A DNA stretch of 64,000 bases from Mya arenaria. Its lineage: Eukaryota > Mollusca > Bivalvia > Myida > Myidae. The stretch is taken from positions 11,823,758 to 11,887,757 of the forward strand of contig NC_069134.1 in NCBI RefSeq assembly GCF_026914265.1, given 5' to 3'. The notes beneath the pieces were generated by a model. That model did not search any database. It saw only the letters and a list, made by a program, of their open reading frames with translations, and was not told where the DNA came from. The position numbers and the translations under genes were made by a program. Positions 47,285-58,519 of this stretch are shown here, piece after piece (the stretch's first letter is position 1; every line of letters starts with the position of its first letter).

Positions 47285-48327
47285 GTGTTATTATGTTATT
47301 ATATTATACATTTGACAGATGCATTCAAGGTTGGACATTGGAGGAATTTTCACAAAGAATGTCTGCCCGATGATCTCAAAAAACATCATGATAATTTACA
47401 AACGCTGGTGAAACTGTCAAAATCAGATAACACTTACAAACAATACAATTGTTATTTTAAATCGTTTTGCCAGTGGTGCAAAAAATATGAATTTAAACCG
47501 CTTCCAGCTTCCGATTATCACGTTGCACTTTTTCTTTCATCCATGAAAGATTCTTCACCGTCAGCGTCAAAAGTGAACGCCATTACTTATAGTATTTCGT
47601 GGGCTCAAAGTTTCAGGGTTTTCTGACCCTTGTAATACAAATCTAGTAAGTTTTACCAAAAATGGTCTTTTGCGAGATTCTGCCAGGCCGATTCAGCAAA
47701 AATCTGAAATTTCTAAAGAAGATTTTCTTAAACTTATTGCTCATTTCGGAAATACAACCAATATCTTGGATTTAAGATTCATTTGCATGTGTTTAGTAAG
47801 TTTTGCAGGTTTTTTGAGATTTAGTGAGCTTTCACATATTAAAAGGTCTGATCTTAAGATTTTTTCTGATTGTGCAGAATTTTTTTATTTCTTCTAGTAA
47901 AACAGATCAGTGCAAAGCTGGCGAAAAGGTGATCATTTCTAGAACAGGAAAATGTTCTCGTCCAGTTTCTTTCCTTGAGAAATTTCTGTTTGAAGCTGAA
48001 ATTAATGATAAATCATGTGATTACATTTTTTGTAATATCAGATATTCTCGTAAATTGAATAAGCATATTCTTTGCCCGGAAAAACCTATTTCTTACAATA
48101 GAGCCAGGGAAATTTTGATAACAAATCTAAAAGCTGTCGGTATTGATAGTAAACAATATGGTTTACATTCGTTTCGTTCGGGTGGGGCCACAGCAGCGGT
48201 TGCAAATGGTGTATCAGAGAGATTGCTTAAAAAGCATGGACGTTGGAAGTCCGACAGTGCTAAGGACAGATATGTTAGAGATTCGGTACAAGTCAAAATG
48301 AGTGTATCGAAAAATCTAGGAATTTAG
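47285..48327 (+). mobile_element. DIRS-like fossil: tyrosine recombinase part
   Basis: It shows a SAM-like N-terminal region (YKQYNCYFKSFCQWC) and a catalytic region with LHSFRSGGATAA (H-x-x-R box) and a late Tyr in KDRYVRDS. These are features of phage-integrase-type recombinases used by DIRS-like elements. Part of a broken element. Confidence 0.75.
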
Positions 48328-48330
48328 ATT

Positions 48331-50624
48331 ATTCATTTTTTCTTTGTATTTGACAAGTATTGAAATTATTTCATTTATTTTGAAATCATGTTTAGGATGG
48401 TTTGTTTACAAATATGACGAGAATGGTATTTAGTGTATTGTAAAACGAATAATGTTCTACGAATTATTCGTATGTTTATGTAAAAAGAATTCTTTTTCTT
48501 AGTCACTTGCGATGATCTGTAGATCTTTAGTTTAACTGGAGCAAATGTATAATTTGTTTTGTTTTGTTTTAAAAAACATATAGTAAAAGATTCCCCGTTC
48601 CTTTTCTTTCGATTAAAGTATCCCGTCTGTAGCACACCTACACATGTGTTCATTTTATTTTATTATCCTTAAGGTAAATAATAAATCATTTATGTTTAGC
48701 ATGGAATATAATGAAATAGAAAACATAATGTACAGTAAGAAAACAATTGAGCTGAGAAAGTTTATCAAGGCTCCATTTTGCCACTGACCGACACTCATTC
48801 AAGTCAAAACCAAATTTAATCAAACAGACGCTTACTTTTAACTCCATCAACTATTATATAATAAATCAACTTAAAAAGTTACGTTATGGATTGTTAAAAC
48901 ACCCTGCCCCAAACGCACCTAATGCCATTGCACCTAATCTCTCACGGCAGGCTGGTAAAACAATAAGACGCACGTGATAAACGCTAAGAAGGAAGTTCCC
49001 GACCGCAGTGGACCAACAAACGATTATAAATCTGCAAAAGTAACAACAGTTTAAAACACACACACACATTTTAACGTTACTTTTGCTGCATATAGAGGCA
49101 CGTGATAAAAGCAAATATGATACTCGTCGTCAAGTAATACACAATTTTTGAACTCGTCCTGGACAGATTCTAAATGATGTCTTGTTGTTTTCTCCAGATA
49201 TCGATACTGGAACTCTTCTTAAATCTTAATATAGAATCGGAAATGGAGCTTTCGTATACCAATTTGACAACAGCTTAAGAATCAGTTCCCATGAGGCTTC
49301 ATACTCCCCGTATTTATTACACACAGGCTCCGGTACAGTTATAATTGTTTACATTTTTATTCTGCTCATACTTATTTCTTGATGTATGTTATTTTAGAAT
49401 TTGTGTAGGGTAACAAAAACAAGCAAATTTGACATTTGTAACCATGTTAACCTAAACTAAAAAGTTTAATGATATTCATAGCCACATGACAAGATTTGAC
49501 ACAATTGTTCAGCTGTATTTGTTTCATCTAAATATATGCAAATATCATCAATTATTTCACTTTTAAAAGTTAACAACCATGTCGTTAATCAAGTTGTTAA
49601 CTTAAACTAAGTTCTGAACAATCGACTCGATAAGTCTTCCGCATTTTGGCGCTAGTAGACAAATTAAGTAAAATAACGGTCATATTTTACTTGCTTTACA
49701 TGTAATTATTATATGCAAGTATAATAACTATAGAAAAGTTTGATTTTTGCAGCTTTTCTTCAAATATACAACCAAACCATAGATACCACGTGAATATGGG
49801 TGTATAGGTACTTATCTATTGATATAAAAACGGAAATGATTTCCAGGACTCCTAAACACATTTGCGGGTAGCGGTTTAATTAAAACAGTTGACAACTAGA
49901 TTGATTTTTTCGGTGTTTTTGTTTATACTCATCTCGGATAGTACATACCACAAGGAAACGCCCAAAAACTGTAGGCGAAATCGCAGCTCTATACAATTAT
50001 TGCGGGGTTAACCTGGTTACCAGCACTGAACCTCGAGCTTTAAAGCGACTGATATCATATCATATATTACTTTAAGTCAAATTGATAAATAAGCGCTTAC
50101 ACGTGAGATGATTTTAATCAAAACGCCTTTGGAGTATTTCAAGTAAAACAAATGTAACAGAAAATCAAAGAAAAGAGATCAACAACAAACATGCGAAACT
50201 TTAAATAATAACCAAGGAATGAACGTTTAACAAATACTAGTCATATAAATTATCAAACTTGTAACTAACATCAAATAACTAATGCTGTGAAACACTGCTA
50301 ACAAATGGTAGCTTCAAAAACACTCTGAAACGGATAAAGTAAAGGCGCATGTCGGCATAGGGTGTAAAATAAACAAAGTTCAATATGGACGTGGTTCACA
50401 CTGCGTGTATTGGCAAAAGCATCATGAACATGCATATGCAAACACATAATACTTATTAAATAGAAAATATTGAGAAACAGCATCGACAGAATATTCGGTG
50501 TTCTTCGCGCGTCAGATGATATGTATTGTTCCCACTTGTATGACACCCATATGCAGTACATATTTTAAAAGTCACCCGTGTTGCTGAGGTAGGTCATATG
50601 TTTTGACTGACGAATAATCCATGT
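48331..50624. other. No recognisable gene
   Basis: AT-rich spacer between the DIRS-like fossil and opine dehydrogenase 2. Frames of 76-92 codons on the minus strand show no motif. The right end of the fossil may reach into the first few hundred bases. Confidence 0.4.
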
Positions 50625-51830
50625 TTAAAGCACGCTGCAAAGGTCATTTATAGTTGTGAACCCAAACGCCTGCGGAGCTCGTGTTTCACCAACGTCTTTT
50701 CCTTTAAGGCGAGAGCCAACAACGTACTCCTTGCCGAGCTTCTCCTGTGCCCACACTATCACTTCGTCGAGGGTTGGTGTTTTCATTCCTACGCATTCAG
50801 CGATACCCTTCATCACAACCAACCCAAAAGGGACATCTTCAGCGGTGTATCTGAAGTTGAAGTCCGGAACATAACCGCCTTCTACTTTCTTCATTGGGTG
50901 CAAAAGGCCGTTGTACGCCGAGTTTGTTACCATGCAAGAGCGCAGGGAACTATCGTCGCTAATTTGCTCGCTGTAGTATAATCTGTACCAGTTGAGAACA
51001 TGAATAACTGCCGACATATCCAGCTCATTATTTTGTCTTTCAATCTCCTTTGCGGTTGCCACGACCTCATTGCTAACTTTGGTGAGCATATCAGCTTGAA
51101 TATCGTCAACACCTTGGTAGAACAGCGGGGGTTCGGGTAATGGATTCCCGTCCCAGTTCCTCCACTTTCCGTACAAAACAGGCGGATGGACAATCGATTT
51201 TGCCATTAAATTAACCGCTATGTAGTTCTGTGTTGCTTTCAACACAGGTTTTGCACCCATGATCCTTTGAGCAAACTCTAGAGGCGATACTTTATACTTA
51301 CCCTTCCCTGGAATAACTGATGCGCCGAGAACGTCTTTGAAACCTAAAACCTGCACCCGCCTGCCAAACTCTAATATTCTGCATGCCCATGGCAGTGACT
51401 CAAGACTAATGACACCACACAGCTTAGCAGCATCTTTTAAGTGTTTCAATGCTTGAAATTCAAAACCAGCCTGACCAGGCATCCCGATAACTATCGTATT
51501 CGGCTTGATGTATTTGGTTATAGCTTCGAAATACTGCTGATGCGCGAATGCAGGTACAACAAAGAAAATGGCATCTACACCCTCCATGGATTTGGCAGGA
51601 TCTTTCGTAATCATTCTTGGCTTCCCTTCAAGTTTACCTGTAGATCCATCATTGTAGAATACTTCAACGACGATACTGTCCCTCCCGAGGATGTTTCTCC
51701 ATCGTTGTGCTTCATCGGAATACAGCGTCATAACGTTGACCTCCACATTGGTCATGGCAGCTGCGGTTGCCGCCAACGTGTGAGCGCCATTTCCTCCCCC
51801 GCACACAAGTATTCGCGTCGGCGTATCCAT
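50625..51830 (-). CDS. Opine (octopine-type) dehydrogenase 2
   Basis: A complete 401-residue single-exon enzyme of the octopine/opine dehydrogenase family, using NADH and pyruvate plus an amino acid in the cytosol to keep glycolysis running without oxygen. The start MDTPTRILVCGGGNGAHTL leads straight into the canonical nucleotide-binding loop (residues 10-17). The catalytic residues by family alignment are His215 in KSIVHPPVLYG, Arg327 and Asp332 in FRYTAEDVP; the pyruvate/amino-acid region has Gln120 in MPGQAGFE, Cys150 in LPWACR and Trp281 in LNWYRLYY. The C-terminal block WAQEKLGKEYVVG and TRAPQAFGF closes the second domain. A possible acceptor TTTTCAG lies about 10 bases before the ATG. 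It is on the same strand as its paralogue 16.8 kb to the left and clearly diverged from it, so this is an old duplication. Confidence 0.95.
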   Translation of the reverse strand: MDTPTRILVCGGGNGAHTLAATAAAMTNVEVNVMTLYSDEAQRWRNILGRDSIVVEVFYNDGSTGKLEGKPRMITKDPAKSMEGVDAIFFVVPAFAHQQYFEAITKYIKPNTIVIGMPGQAGFEFQALKHLKDAAKLCGVISLESLPWACRILEFGRRVQVLGFKDVLGASVIPGKGKYKVSPLEFAQRIMGAKPVLKATQNYIAVNLMAKSIVHPPVLYGKWRNWDGNPLPEPPLFYQGVDDIQADMLTKVSNEVVATAKEIERQNNELDMSAVIHVLNWYRLYYSEQISDDSSLRSCMVTNSAYNGLLHPMKKVEGGYVPDFNFRYTAEDVPFGLVVMKGIAECVGMKTPTLDEVIVWAQEKLGKEYVVGSRLKGKDVGETRAPQAFGFTTINDLCSVL

Positions 51831-52638
51831 CAGCTAAGACTGAAAATTAATTGATATTATTTATATAAAAGTAATCTTTAATCAATTAGTGAAGAATTTT
51901 TGTATTATTTTTTTTCGAATTATAAGAAGAATATAATGATTTATATTATTTTCATTTATCTAAAGAAACGCCTGAACGAATAGTTTATACAAAATTAAGT
52001 TATGAAAGATGTATAAGGCAATACGTTATCTCCAGAATCGTGCCATTCCATTACTGAATAATGAGATTTTACTCATATACTTCACAAATAGTATTTTTTG
52101 GTAAGATTTATTGGTTTCTGAAACAATAATTGTACCGAGCAACTGCTATAATAAGACAAGTGTTATAATAAGACAAGCAGACGACACATAGGCACATGAC
52201 ATTTTAAGGTATCCCGTGAACAAGTATGTGAAATTTACATGCTTTGTGACCCCATATCATTTCGGTACCATTTGCCAGGGTATAATGTTAAGAGGAAAAC
52301 TATTTTAGTATAATACCGCTAGAAATAATGCAAACACGTTGTTTTGATCTTGACAGATTGCAAAATCGAACATTTCACTTCCGAATGGTGTTGACATAAA
52401 AAAATACAAACTGCCATCACTTTATCTGTAATACTTTTTTAGTCATTTATTTTAAATTTTAGTAATCTATACTTAGTAAACTTTAAAATGATACCATTAC
52501 GGCTAAAGACTTGTAAACAACGAAACTTTTATTTAAACATCGGGTCACAATATCTCGAACAATCGAAAGTCTATTATATCAGAATCAAGCACATTGTTTT
52601 GTTTTGGTAAACTCTGTGTGATATTCTTATTTCTGAAA
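51831..52638. other. 5' flank of opine dehydrogenase 2
   Basis: AT-rich, no gene. It should contain the promoter of the minus-strand gene. No motif stood out. Confidence 0.35.
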
Positions 52639-53064
52639 CAGGGGAGTCCAACGTGTTTTGTGTTTTCCGAATTGTAAGTGAGGGAAATGTGTGAAGCGGA
52701 ATAAAACGGCGGTGTTCGAAAATATTTTGGTGCTTTGGTGCACTTTGACTTAAAACACAGTTTCAAGTCACGCAGTTTTCTATTTTCACTTTTTAAACAA
52801 GCAATCGTTTAGCTTATACAATCAATAACTTTTTTTGTAAATGCCTCTAGACACATAGGTTAACAAACTGATAGAAGCTTACACGTGTAACCTCCGGGTA
52901 GGCGTATTTATTTTGCGAGAAAAGAAATAAATCTTACTTATCAGGTGAAAATATCCTTCCAAAACACCAAAATCTCTTCGAACATTGTGTCGATAAAATT
53001 ATTCCGCAACACACATTTCCCTCACTTACAATTCGGAAAACACAAAACACGTTGGACCCCCCTG
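52639..53064. mobile_element. Non-autonomous element with long terminal inverted arms
   Basis: The left arm starts CAGGGGAGTCCAACGTG and the right arm, read as complement, starts CAGGGGGGTCCAACGTG. The arms stay nearly identical for about 65 bp and recognisable to about 110 bp, around a loop of about 200 bp. CAGGGG ends suggest a hAT-type MITE, but no clear 8-bp target duplication is seen. No coding capacity. Confidence 0.75.
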
Positions 53065-53929
53065 TGAATGAGAACACATAAACATTATGTTTATTGAGTA
53101 AAATTAAGTAAAAGTAAGTAGTTTGGCAAAATGAAATATGATACTTATAGAGGTTATTATAAGGTTATTCGAGAAATTGGTGACAGATACCTAATGCTGA
53201 TCTATGGTATGTGTCTGTGTATTGCCTGGTTGAATTTGTGACGATTTATTCGTAAGATAGTTATAGTCCAGACGTGTCTGTGATAAACATCCAAAACAGA
53301 AAACAACTACTTCCACACCCAACCCACAACTGAAAACCAGGCTTCATCAGGTGAAGGCAACACAAAAGGAAGTACACAACATCATTAACATTTAGTTACA
53401 TTCTCGTTACTTTAAGTGACTGTGTTAAGTTCTAACTATTTCATTACTAAGACTTACCTCACACAATTTGCACAGTGTATCAGATGTTACGTATAATACA
53501 TTGTATGTGTTTTCATAGAAATATTAACATATTCCGTTTCATTATCTTTTTTTTAAATTTGAGATTCAAAAATTGCAGGCGTATATTTTATTATATGTAG
53601 AAATTAGAACGTTTTAAGTACGGATATTTTTATTCTTTGTAACTTAATAAATCATGACATGTTATATTTTATAACATCCCTATACTATTAATATGTCTAG
53701 ATGCTGCCATTTTTTTTACAGTGTCATATATGTTATGGTTTTATCAATGTGTTAAAAATGGTAGAGTGCTTCAGAAAATTGACACGGGGCTAATGCAGAA
53801 AAGGGAACATTGTATTCGGCTGTGATTAACAAAAAGAAAAACTATGTTTTTTACGGATGGTGTTATGATTTGTGACTAATTTAAGTAACTTTAACAAAGA
53901 AATATTTTACTACATAAGCCTTTAAATCT
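53065..53929. other. No recognisable gene
   Basis: AT-rich spacer before the 32-bp minisatellite. Nothing seen. Confidence 0.4.
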
Positions 53930-56110
53930 TTGAAGAAGGGTTCCCAAGCTGTTCTCCATGAGGGCAGAAGGGTTCTCAAGCTGTTCTCCATGAGGGCAGA
54001 AGGGTTCCCAAGCTGTTCTCCATGAGGGCAGAAGGGTTCCTACGCTGTTCTCCATGAGGGCAGAAGGGTTCCTACGCTGTTCTCCATGAGGGCAGAAGGG
54101 GTACCAAGCTGTTCTCCATAATTTTAGAAGGGTTCCCAAGCTGTTCTCCATGAGGGCTGAAGGGTTCCCAAGCTGTTCTCCATGAGGGCAGAAGGGTTCC
54201 CAAGCTGTTCTCCATGAGGGCAGAAGGGTTCCCAAGCTGTTCTCCGAGAGGGCAGAAGTGTTTCCAAGCTGTTCTCCATGAGGGCAGAAGGGTTCCCAAG
54301 CTGTTCTCCATGAGGGCAGAAGAGTTCCTACGCTGTTCTCCATGAGGGCAGAAGGGTTCCTACGCTGTTCTCCATGAGGACAGAAGGGTTCCTACGCTGT
54401 TCTCCATGAGGACAGAAGGGTTCCTACGCTGTTCTCCATAAGGGCAGAAGGGTGCCCACGCTGTTCTCCATAAGGGCAGAAGGGTGCCCACGATGTTATC
54501 AGTGAAGGAAGAAATGTGCACACGCTGTTCTCCATGAGGGAAGAAGAGTTCCCACTCTGTTCTCCATGAGGGCAGAAGGGTGCCCAAGCTGTTCTACATG
54601 CAGGCAGAAGGGTGCCCACTCTGTTCTCCATGAGGGCAGGAGGGTGCCCACGCTGTTCTCCATGAGGGCAGAAGGGTTCCCACGCTGTTTTCCATGATGG
54701 CAAAAGAGTTCCAACTCTGTTATCCGTGAGGGCAAAATGGTGACCACGCTGTTCTCCATGAGGGCAAAAGGGTGCCCACGCTCTTTTCCATGAGGGTAGA
54801 AGGGTACCCATGCTATTCTCCATGAGGACAGACGGGTGCCCATGCTATTCACTATGAGAGCAAAAGGGTACCCACGCTGTTCTCCATAAGGGCAGAAGGG
54901 TGCCCACGCTATTCTCCATAATGGCAGAAGGGTGCCCACGCTATTCTCCATGAGGGTAGAAGGGTGCCCATGCTATTCTCCATGAGGGCAGAAGGCTGCC
55001 CATGCTGTTCACCATGAGGGCAGAAAGGTGCCCATGCTTGTCTCCATGAGAGCAGAAGGGTGCCCATGCTATTCACCATGAGGGCAGAAGGGTGCCCATG
55101 CTGGTCTCCGTGAGGGCAGAAGGGTGCCCATGCTATTCTTCATGAGGGCAGAATGGTGCCCAAGCTTTTCTCCTTGAGGGCAGAAGGGTGCCCATGCTGG
55201 TCTCCATGAGGGAAGAAGGGGCCCACGCTGTTCTCCATGAGGGTAGATGGGTACCCTGCTTTTCTCCGTGTGGGCACAGGGTTGCCCACGCTGTTATCCA
55301 TGAGGTCAAAAGGGTGCCCATGCTATTCTCCATGAGGGCAAAGGGTTGCTCACGCTGTTCTCTGTGTGGACAGAAGGGTGCCCACGCTGTAATCCATGAA
55401 GGCCGAAAGGTGCCTATGCTACTCTCCATGAGGGTCGAATGGTGACCACGCTATTCTCGATGAGGACAGAAGGGTGCCCACGCTGTTCTCCATGCGGGAA
55501 GGAGGGTGCCCACGCTGTTCCCCATGAGGGTCGAATGGTGCCTATGCTATTCTTCATGAGGGCAGAAAGGTGCCTATGCTTTTCTCCATGAGGGCAGAAA
55601 GGTGCCTATGCTTTTCTCCATGAGGGCAGAAAGGTGCCTATGCCTTTCTCCACGAGGGCAGAAAGGTGCCTATGCTATTTTCCATGAGGGCAGTAAGGTA
55701 CCCTCGCTGTTCTCCGTGTGGGCAGAATGGTGCCCACGCTTTTCTAGATGATGACAGAAGGGTGCCTATGCCGTTCTCCATGGGTCAGAGAGGTGCCAAT
55801 GCAATTCTCCATGAGGGCAGAAGGGTACCTATGCTGGTCTCGTTGGCAGAAAGGTGCCCAATCGAAGGGGAAGAAGGATACCTTTGCTGTTCTCTATGAG
55901 GGCAGAAGGGTGCTTATGACTGTCTATATAAGGGCAGAAGGGTGCCCATGCTGGACTTCATGAGGGCAGAAGGTTGCCCAAGCTGGTCGCCATGAGGGCA
56001 GATAGTTGCCATGCTGTCCCCCATGAAGGCAGAAGGGTACACATGCTAGACTCAAGAAAGACAGGAGGGTGCCCACGCTGGTTTCGTTCGCAGAAAGGTA
56101 CCAATGCTAG
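53930..56110. repeat. 32-bp minisatellite, roughly 65-70 units
   Basis: The unit is approximately TCTCCATGAGGGCAGAAGGG plus TTCCCAAGCTGT. The left part (53.9-54.4 kb) is homogeneous with TTCCCAAGCTG or TTCCTACGCTG; the middle turns to TGCCCACGCTG; the right (54.9-56.1 kb) to TGCCCATGCT and TGCCTATGCT with more changes. Since 32 is not a multiple of three, the minus strand reads three frames in turn (ENSVGTLLPSW, RTAWEPFCPHG, EQLGNPSALM), giving frames up to 150 codons. No sign of a real protein. Confidence 0.9.
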
Positions 56111-56870
56111 ACTCTTACATAGCAGACAGGGCTTAGTACCCTTCCGAAACTCTTTAGCTAAAATAATATATAGTTATATACGTTTACTGTTAAAAGTATA
56201 TGTTATGTTCTATAGCCGGTTAAAAGCCTCTACAGAGTTGACGTTTGTATATTTCATGGTCTGCCGGGTCAAAAATAAAACCCTATCTATGGAATTCTCA
56301 GAAATAATATGGCTAGTTTGAAGAGCTGTACGTTTAATATATTGTTGTCAAACTATTAGGAAAGCCAGAAAATAAATATTCAAAGCACATTGAAATGCCA
56401 ACGTCTATTTACAATAAGTCAAGACAAAAGACGGCTTAAAATCCACTGTGTCACAAATCTCATTTTACATTTATATTATGGTATTATTATTTAATACAAT
56501 TTGCTTGTACTAGTTTAAACATTGATTTAAAATCAATCATTAGGTAGTATTGTATCGGCACGATACGGTAACACTTGACCAATTTTCACTGCTCTGACCA
56601 TTTTTACGTCATCATAATTTGTACATGTTTTGGGTGTGTAATTCTCTAGTTAGTTGGGAACAGGTTTTTGACCAAGACAGACGTGTAACATTCTCTGGGT
56701 GGACGGACGGAACTGCCACGTCTGCAGTTATGCAGCCGAAAAGCTGTTGGGGAATTAATGTGCATTAATACTAAGTATTATTAACACCTGATACCAGGGT
56801 TATACGTAAACAGCAGAACATCGTTTGCTATGGTTGCCACGTTACGGTTACATTGACGTTTTGTGGCTCG
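56111..56870. other. No recognisable gene
   Basis: Spacer. Short near-palindromes such as GTATCGGCACGATAC (about 56,552) were noted. Nothing else. Confidence 0.35.
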
Positions 56871-57240
56871 TGACGTCAGAGGACGTTTTCAACGTAGTTG
56901 GGCTTCCGGACGCTAACAGGGCAGGATGTCAGTGGACCTCGTGTTTGTACCGGTAACGCAGGCTGGTGCTGATGACGGATACGCCTAGGTGGGCGTTGAT
57001 ATATCCTATCGTGGACGTCGAGAGGCGGGACGTGTATTGGGATTGGCATCTGAGTGACGTCAGTGTTGACGTCTAAGTGACGCCTGTATTTCCTGTGGTC
57101 GGCGTCTGTGTGACGTCGATGCGTCGATGTGGTGTCTGTGTGACGCCGTTGTCGACGTCTGTGTGACGTCGATGCGTATATGTGGTGTCTGTGTGACGCC
57201 GTTGTCGACATCCGGGTGACGTCTGTATGACGTTTACGTT
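56871..57240. promoter_or_regulatory. CRE-motif-rich, GC-richer stretch
   Basis: Perfect CRE palindromes TGACGTCA occur at 56,871 and 57,055, with many TGACGTC/TGACG half-sites in the next 180 bp. The density is far above the surroundings and the base composition is GC-richer. It could be a CREB/ATF-responsive control region, or simply the result of local repetition. No downstream gene was identified. Confidence 0.35.
57103..57208. repeat. 53-bp tandem duplication with TGACG motifs
   Basis: Two nearly identical 53-bp units (GTCTGTGTGACGTCGATGCG..., ending GCCGTTGTCGAC), plus a partial third. This accounts for part of the CRE-motif density. Confidence 0.8.
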
Positions 57241-58476
57241 AGCGGGAGATTGAGATAGTGGAGTGGTAGACTGGTAACAGCGTAACAGTGTGGCAGTAGT
57301 GACATTCAACCATATTACATAAGAAGATCTCTCTCTATTTATTGTAATTTATGTAAATAATATATTTGTTAAAACTTGTATTGTCATTTGTCAATTTCTT
57401 CATAACAATTAGGACTGCCCCTCTCTATGCCATTCCTGACCTTTGACACACTGAGAATAAAGTGAAGGATGTTGGGAAGTTCATGACGATTGAAGAATGT
57501 AATACACGCAGCGTATCAGCTAAAACAGCACTTATTTCTTTTCGGACTTCGATGTTTGCATGTGTCTTTTGCGATTTTAAGCTATAAACTATTGGCATTG
57601 CACTTTAATAAACTTTAACAGTAAAATCTTATAATTAATATGTACAAGTTATCATAAGCCACATGCTAATACCATTCAATAAATTGGCTTTTGTCAGCAT
57701 AATATCATAGGTATTTTTTCTTGTTTTCCCCAAGACTGACGGACAGATGGCAAGCGTTGGCGAAACTTGTCAACACTTATTATCCTATCGGAATACATCA
57801 GCTTGCCGGTATGAGCTGTATGTAAACGAACAACCAAATTCTACTTTCCTATTTGACCGTATTTATTAACGTACAGGTAGCATTACATGCGTTCCTGTAT
57901 TTGACAAATTCTTTACCAATACTCATTTTGCATGGATATTTTAGTATGAAAAAATCTTTTCAAATAATTACAAATATAACTTTAATACATACATAACGCT
58001 TTTATAATTCAGGAGGTATTTTACCGTGGGTTTAAATTTAATTTATGATATAATGGGAGCTACAGGGACAAGTCCTGTAGCAAGAGCTTAAACAATCACA
58101 GTGTTTTGATGTACAAGGGAATTGCATTAAACGGGAAATACACCACGCACCGTCGCGCAATATTAATACGCTCCAAAATATGCATTCATGTTTATATTAA
58201 TTCACTAACCAAAATATATTGTACAATAGTTTAGCGTAATCTAATCACATTATGGTTTGCTTAAAACATTGATATCAATGGTTAAAATTACTCGTTTTTA
58301 TCAGTTTTTCATAACAATCCAAAGGATTATTTCTCTATTTTGAAATGTTATGTTTATTTTTGCAATATGATTTAGAAACACATTATCACGAATGGTGTCG
58401 TTGCAATTTCCTCTGTTACAGTAGTTTATTCAAACACGGACGGCGCAGAAACTTTGCTAGAAAATGATTGAGAGGC

Positions 58477-58519
<43 letters not shown>

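Larger units (their letters stand above)
43880..48330 (+). mobile_element. DIRS-like (tyrosine-recombinase) retroelement fossil
   Basis: The parts in order are a gag-like region (about 43.9-44.9 kb), reverse transcriptase, RNase H and, after a non-coding gap, a tyrosine recombinase. The presence of a recombinase in place of a DDE integrase and the RT-RNase H order are those of DIRS-like elements. The copy is broken, with about four or five interruptions, but long open stretches survive, suggesting moderate to young age. Terminal repeats were not identified, so the outer limits are approximate. Subfamily (DIRS1, PAT or Ngaro type) is undecided. Confidence 0.75.

Noticed and set aside
32627-51830. 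Functional gene cluster (co-regulated pathway) linking profilin, tRNA-Trp and opine dehydrogenases
   Set aside because: No shared promoter or pathway link; the proximity is explained by local duplication.
53891-55963. Frames of 75-150 codons inside the 32-bp minisatellite
   Set aside because: Pure by-products of the repeat; all three phases are open and the repeat is not in register with codons.
56876-57309. His/Arg/Thr-rich minus-strand frames over the CRE-rich region
   Set aside because: Generated by the TGACG-rich repeat; low complexity and no domain.
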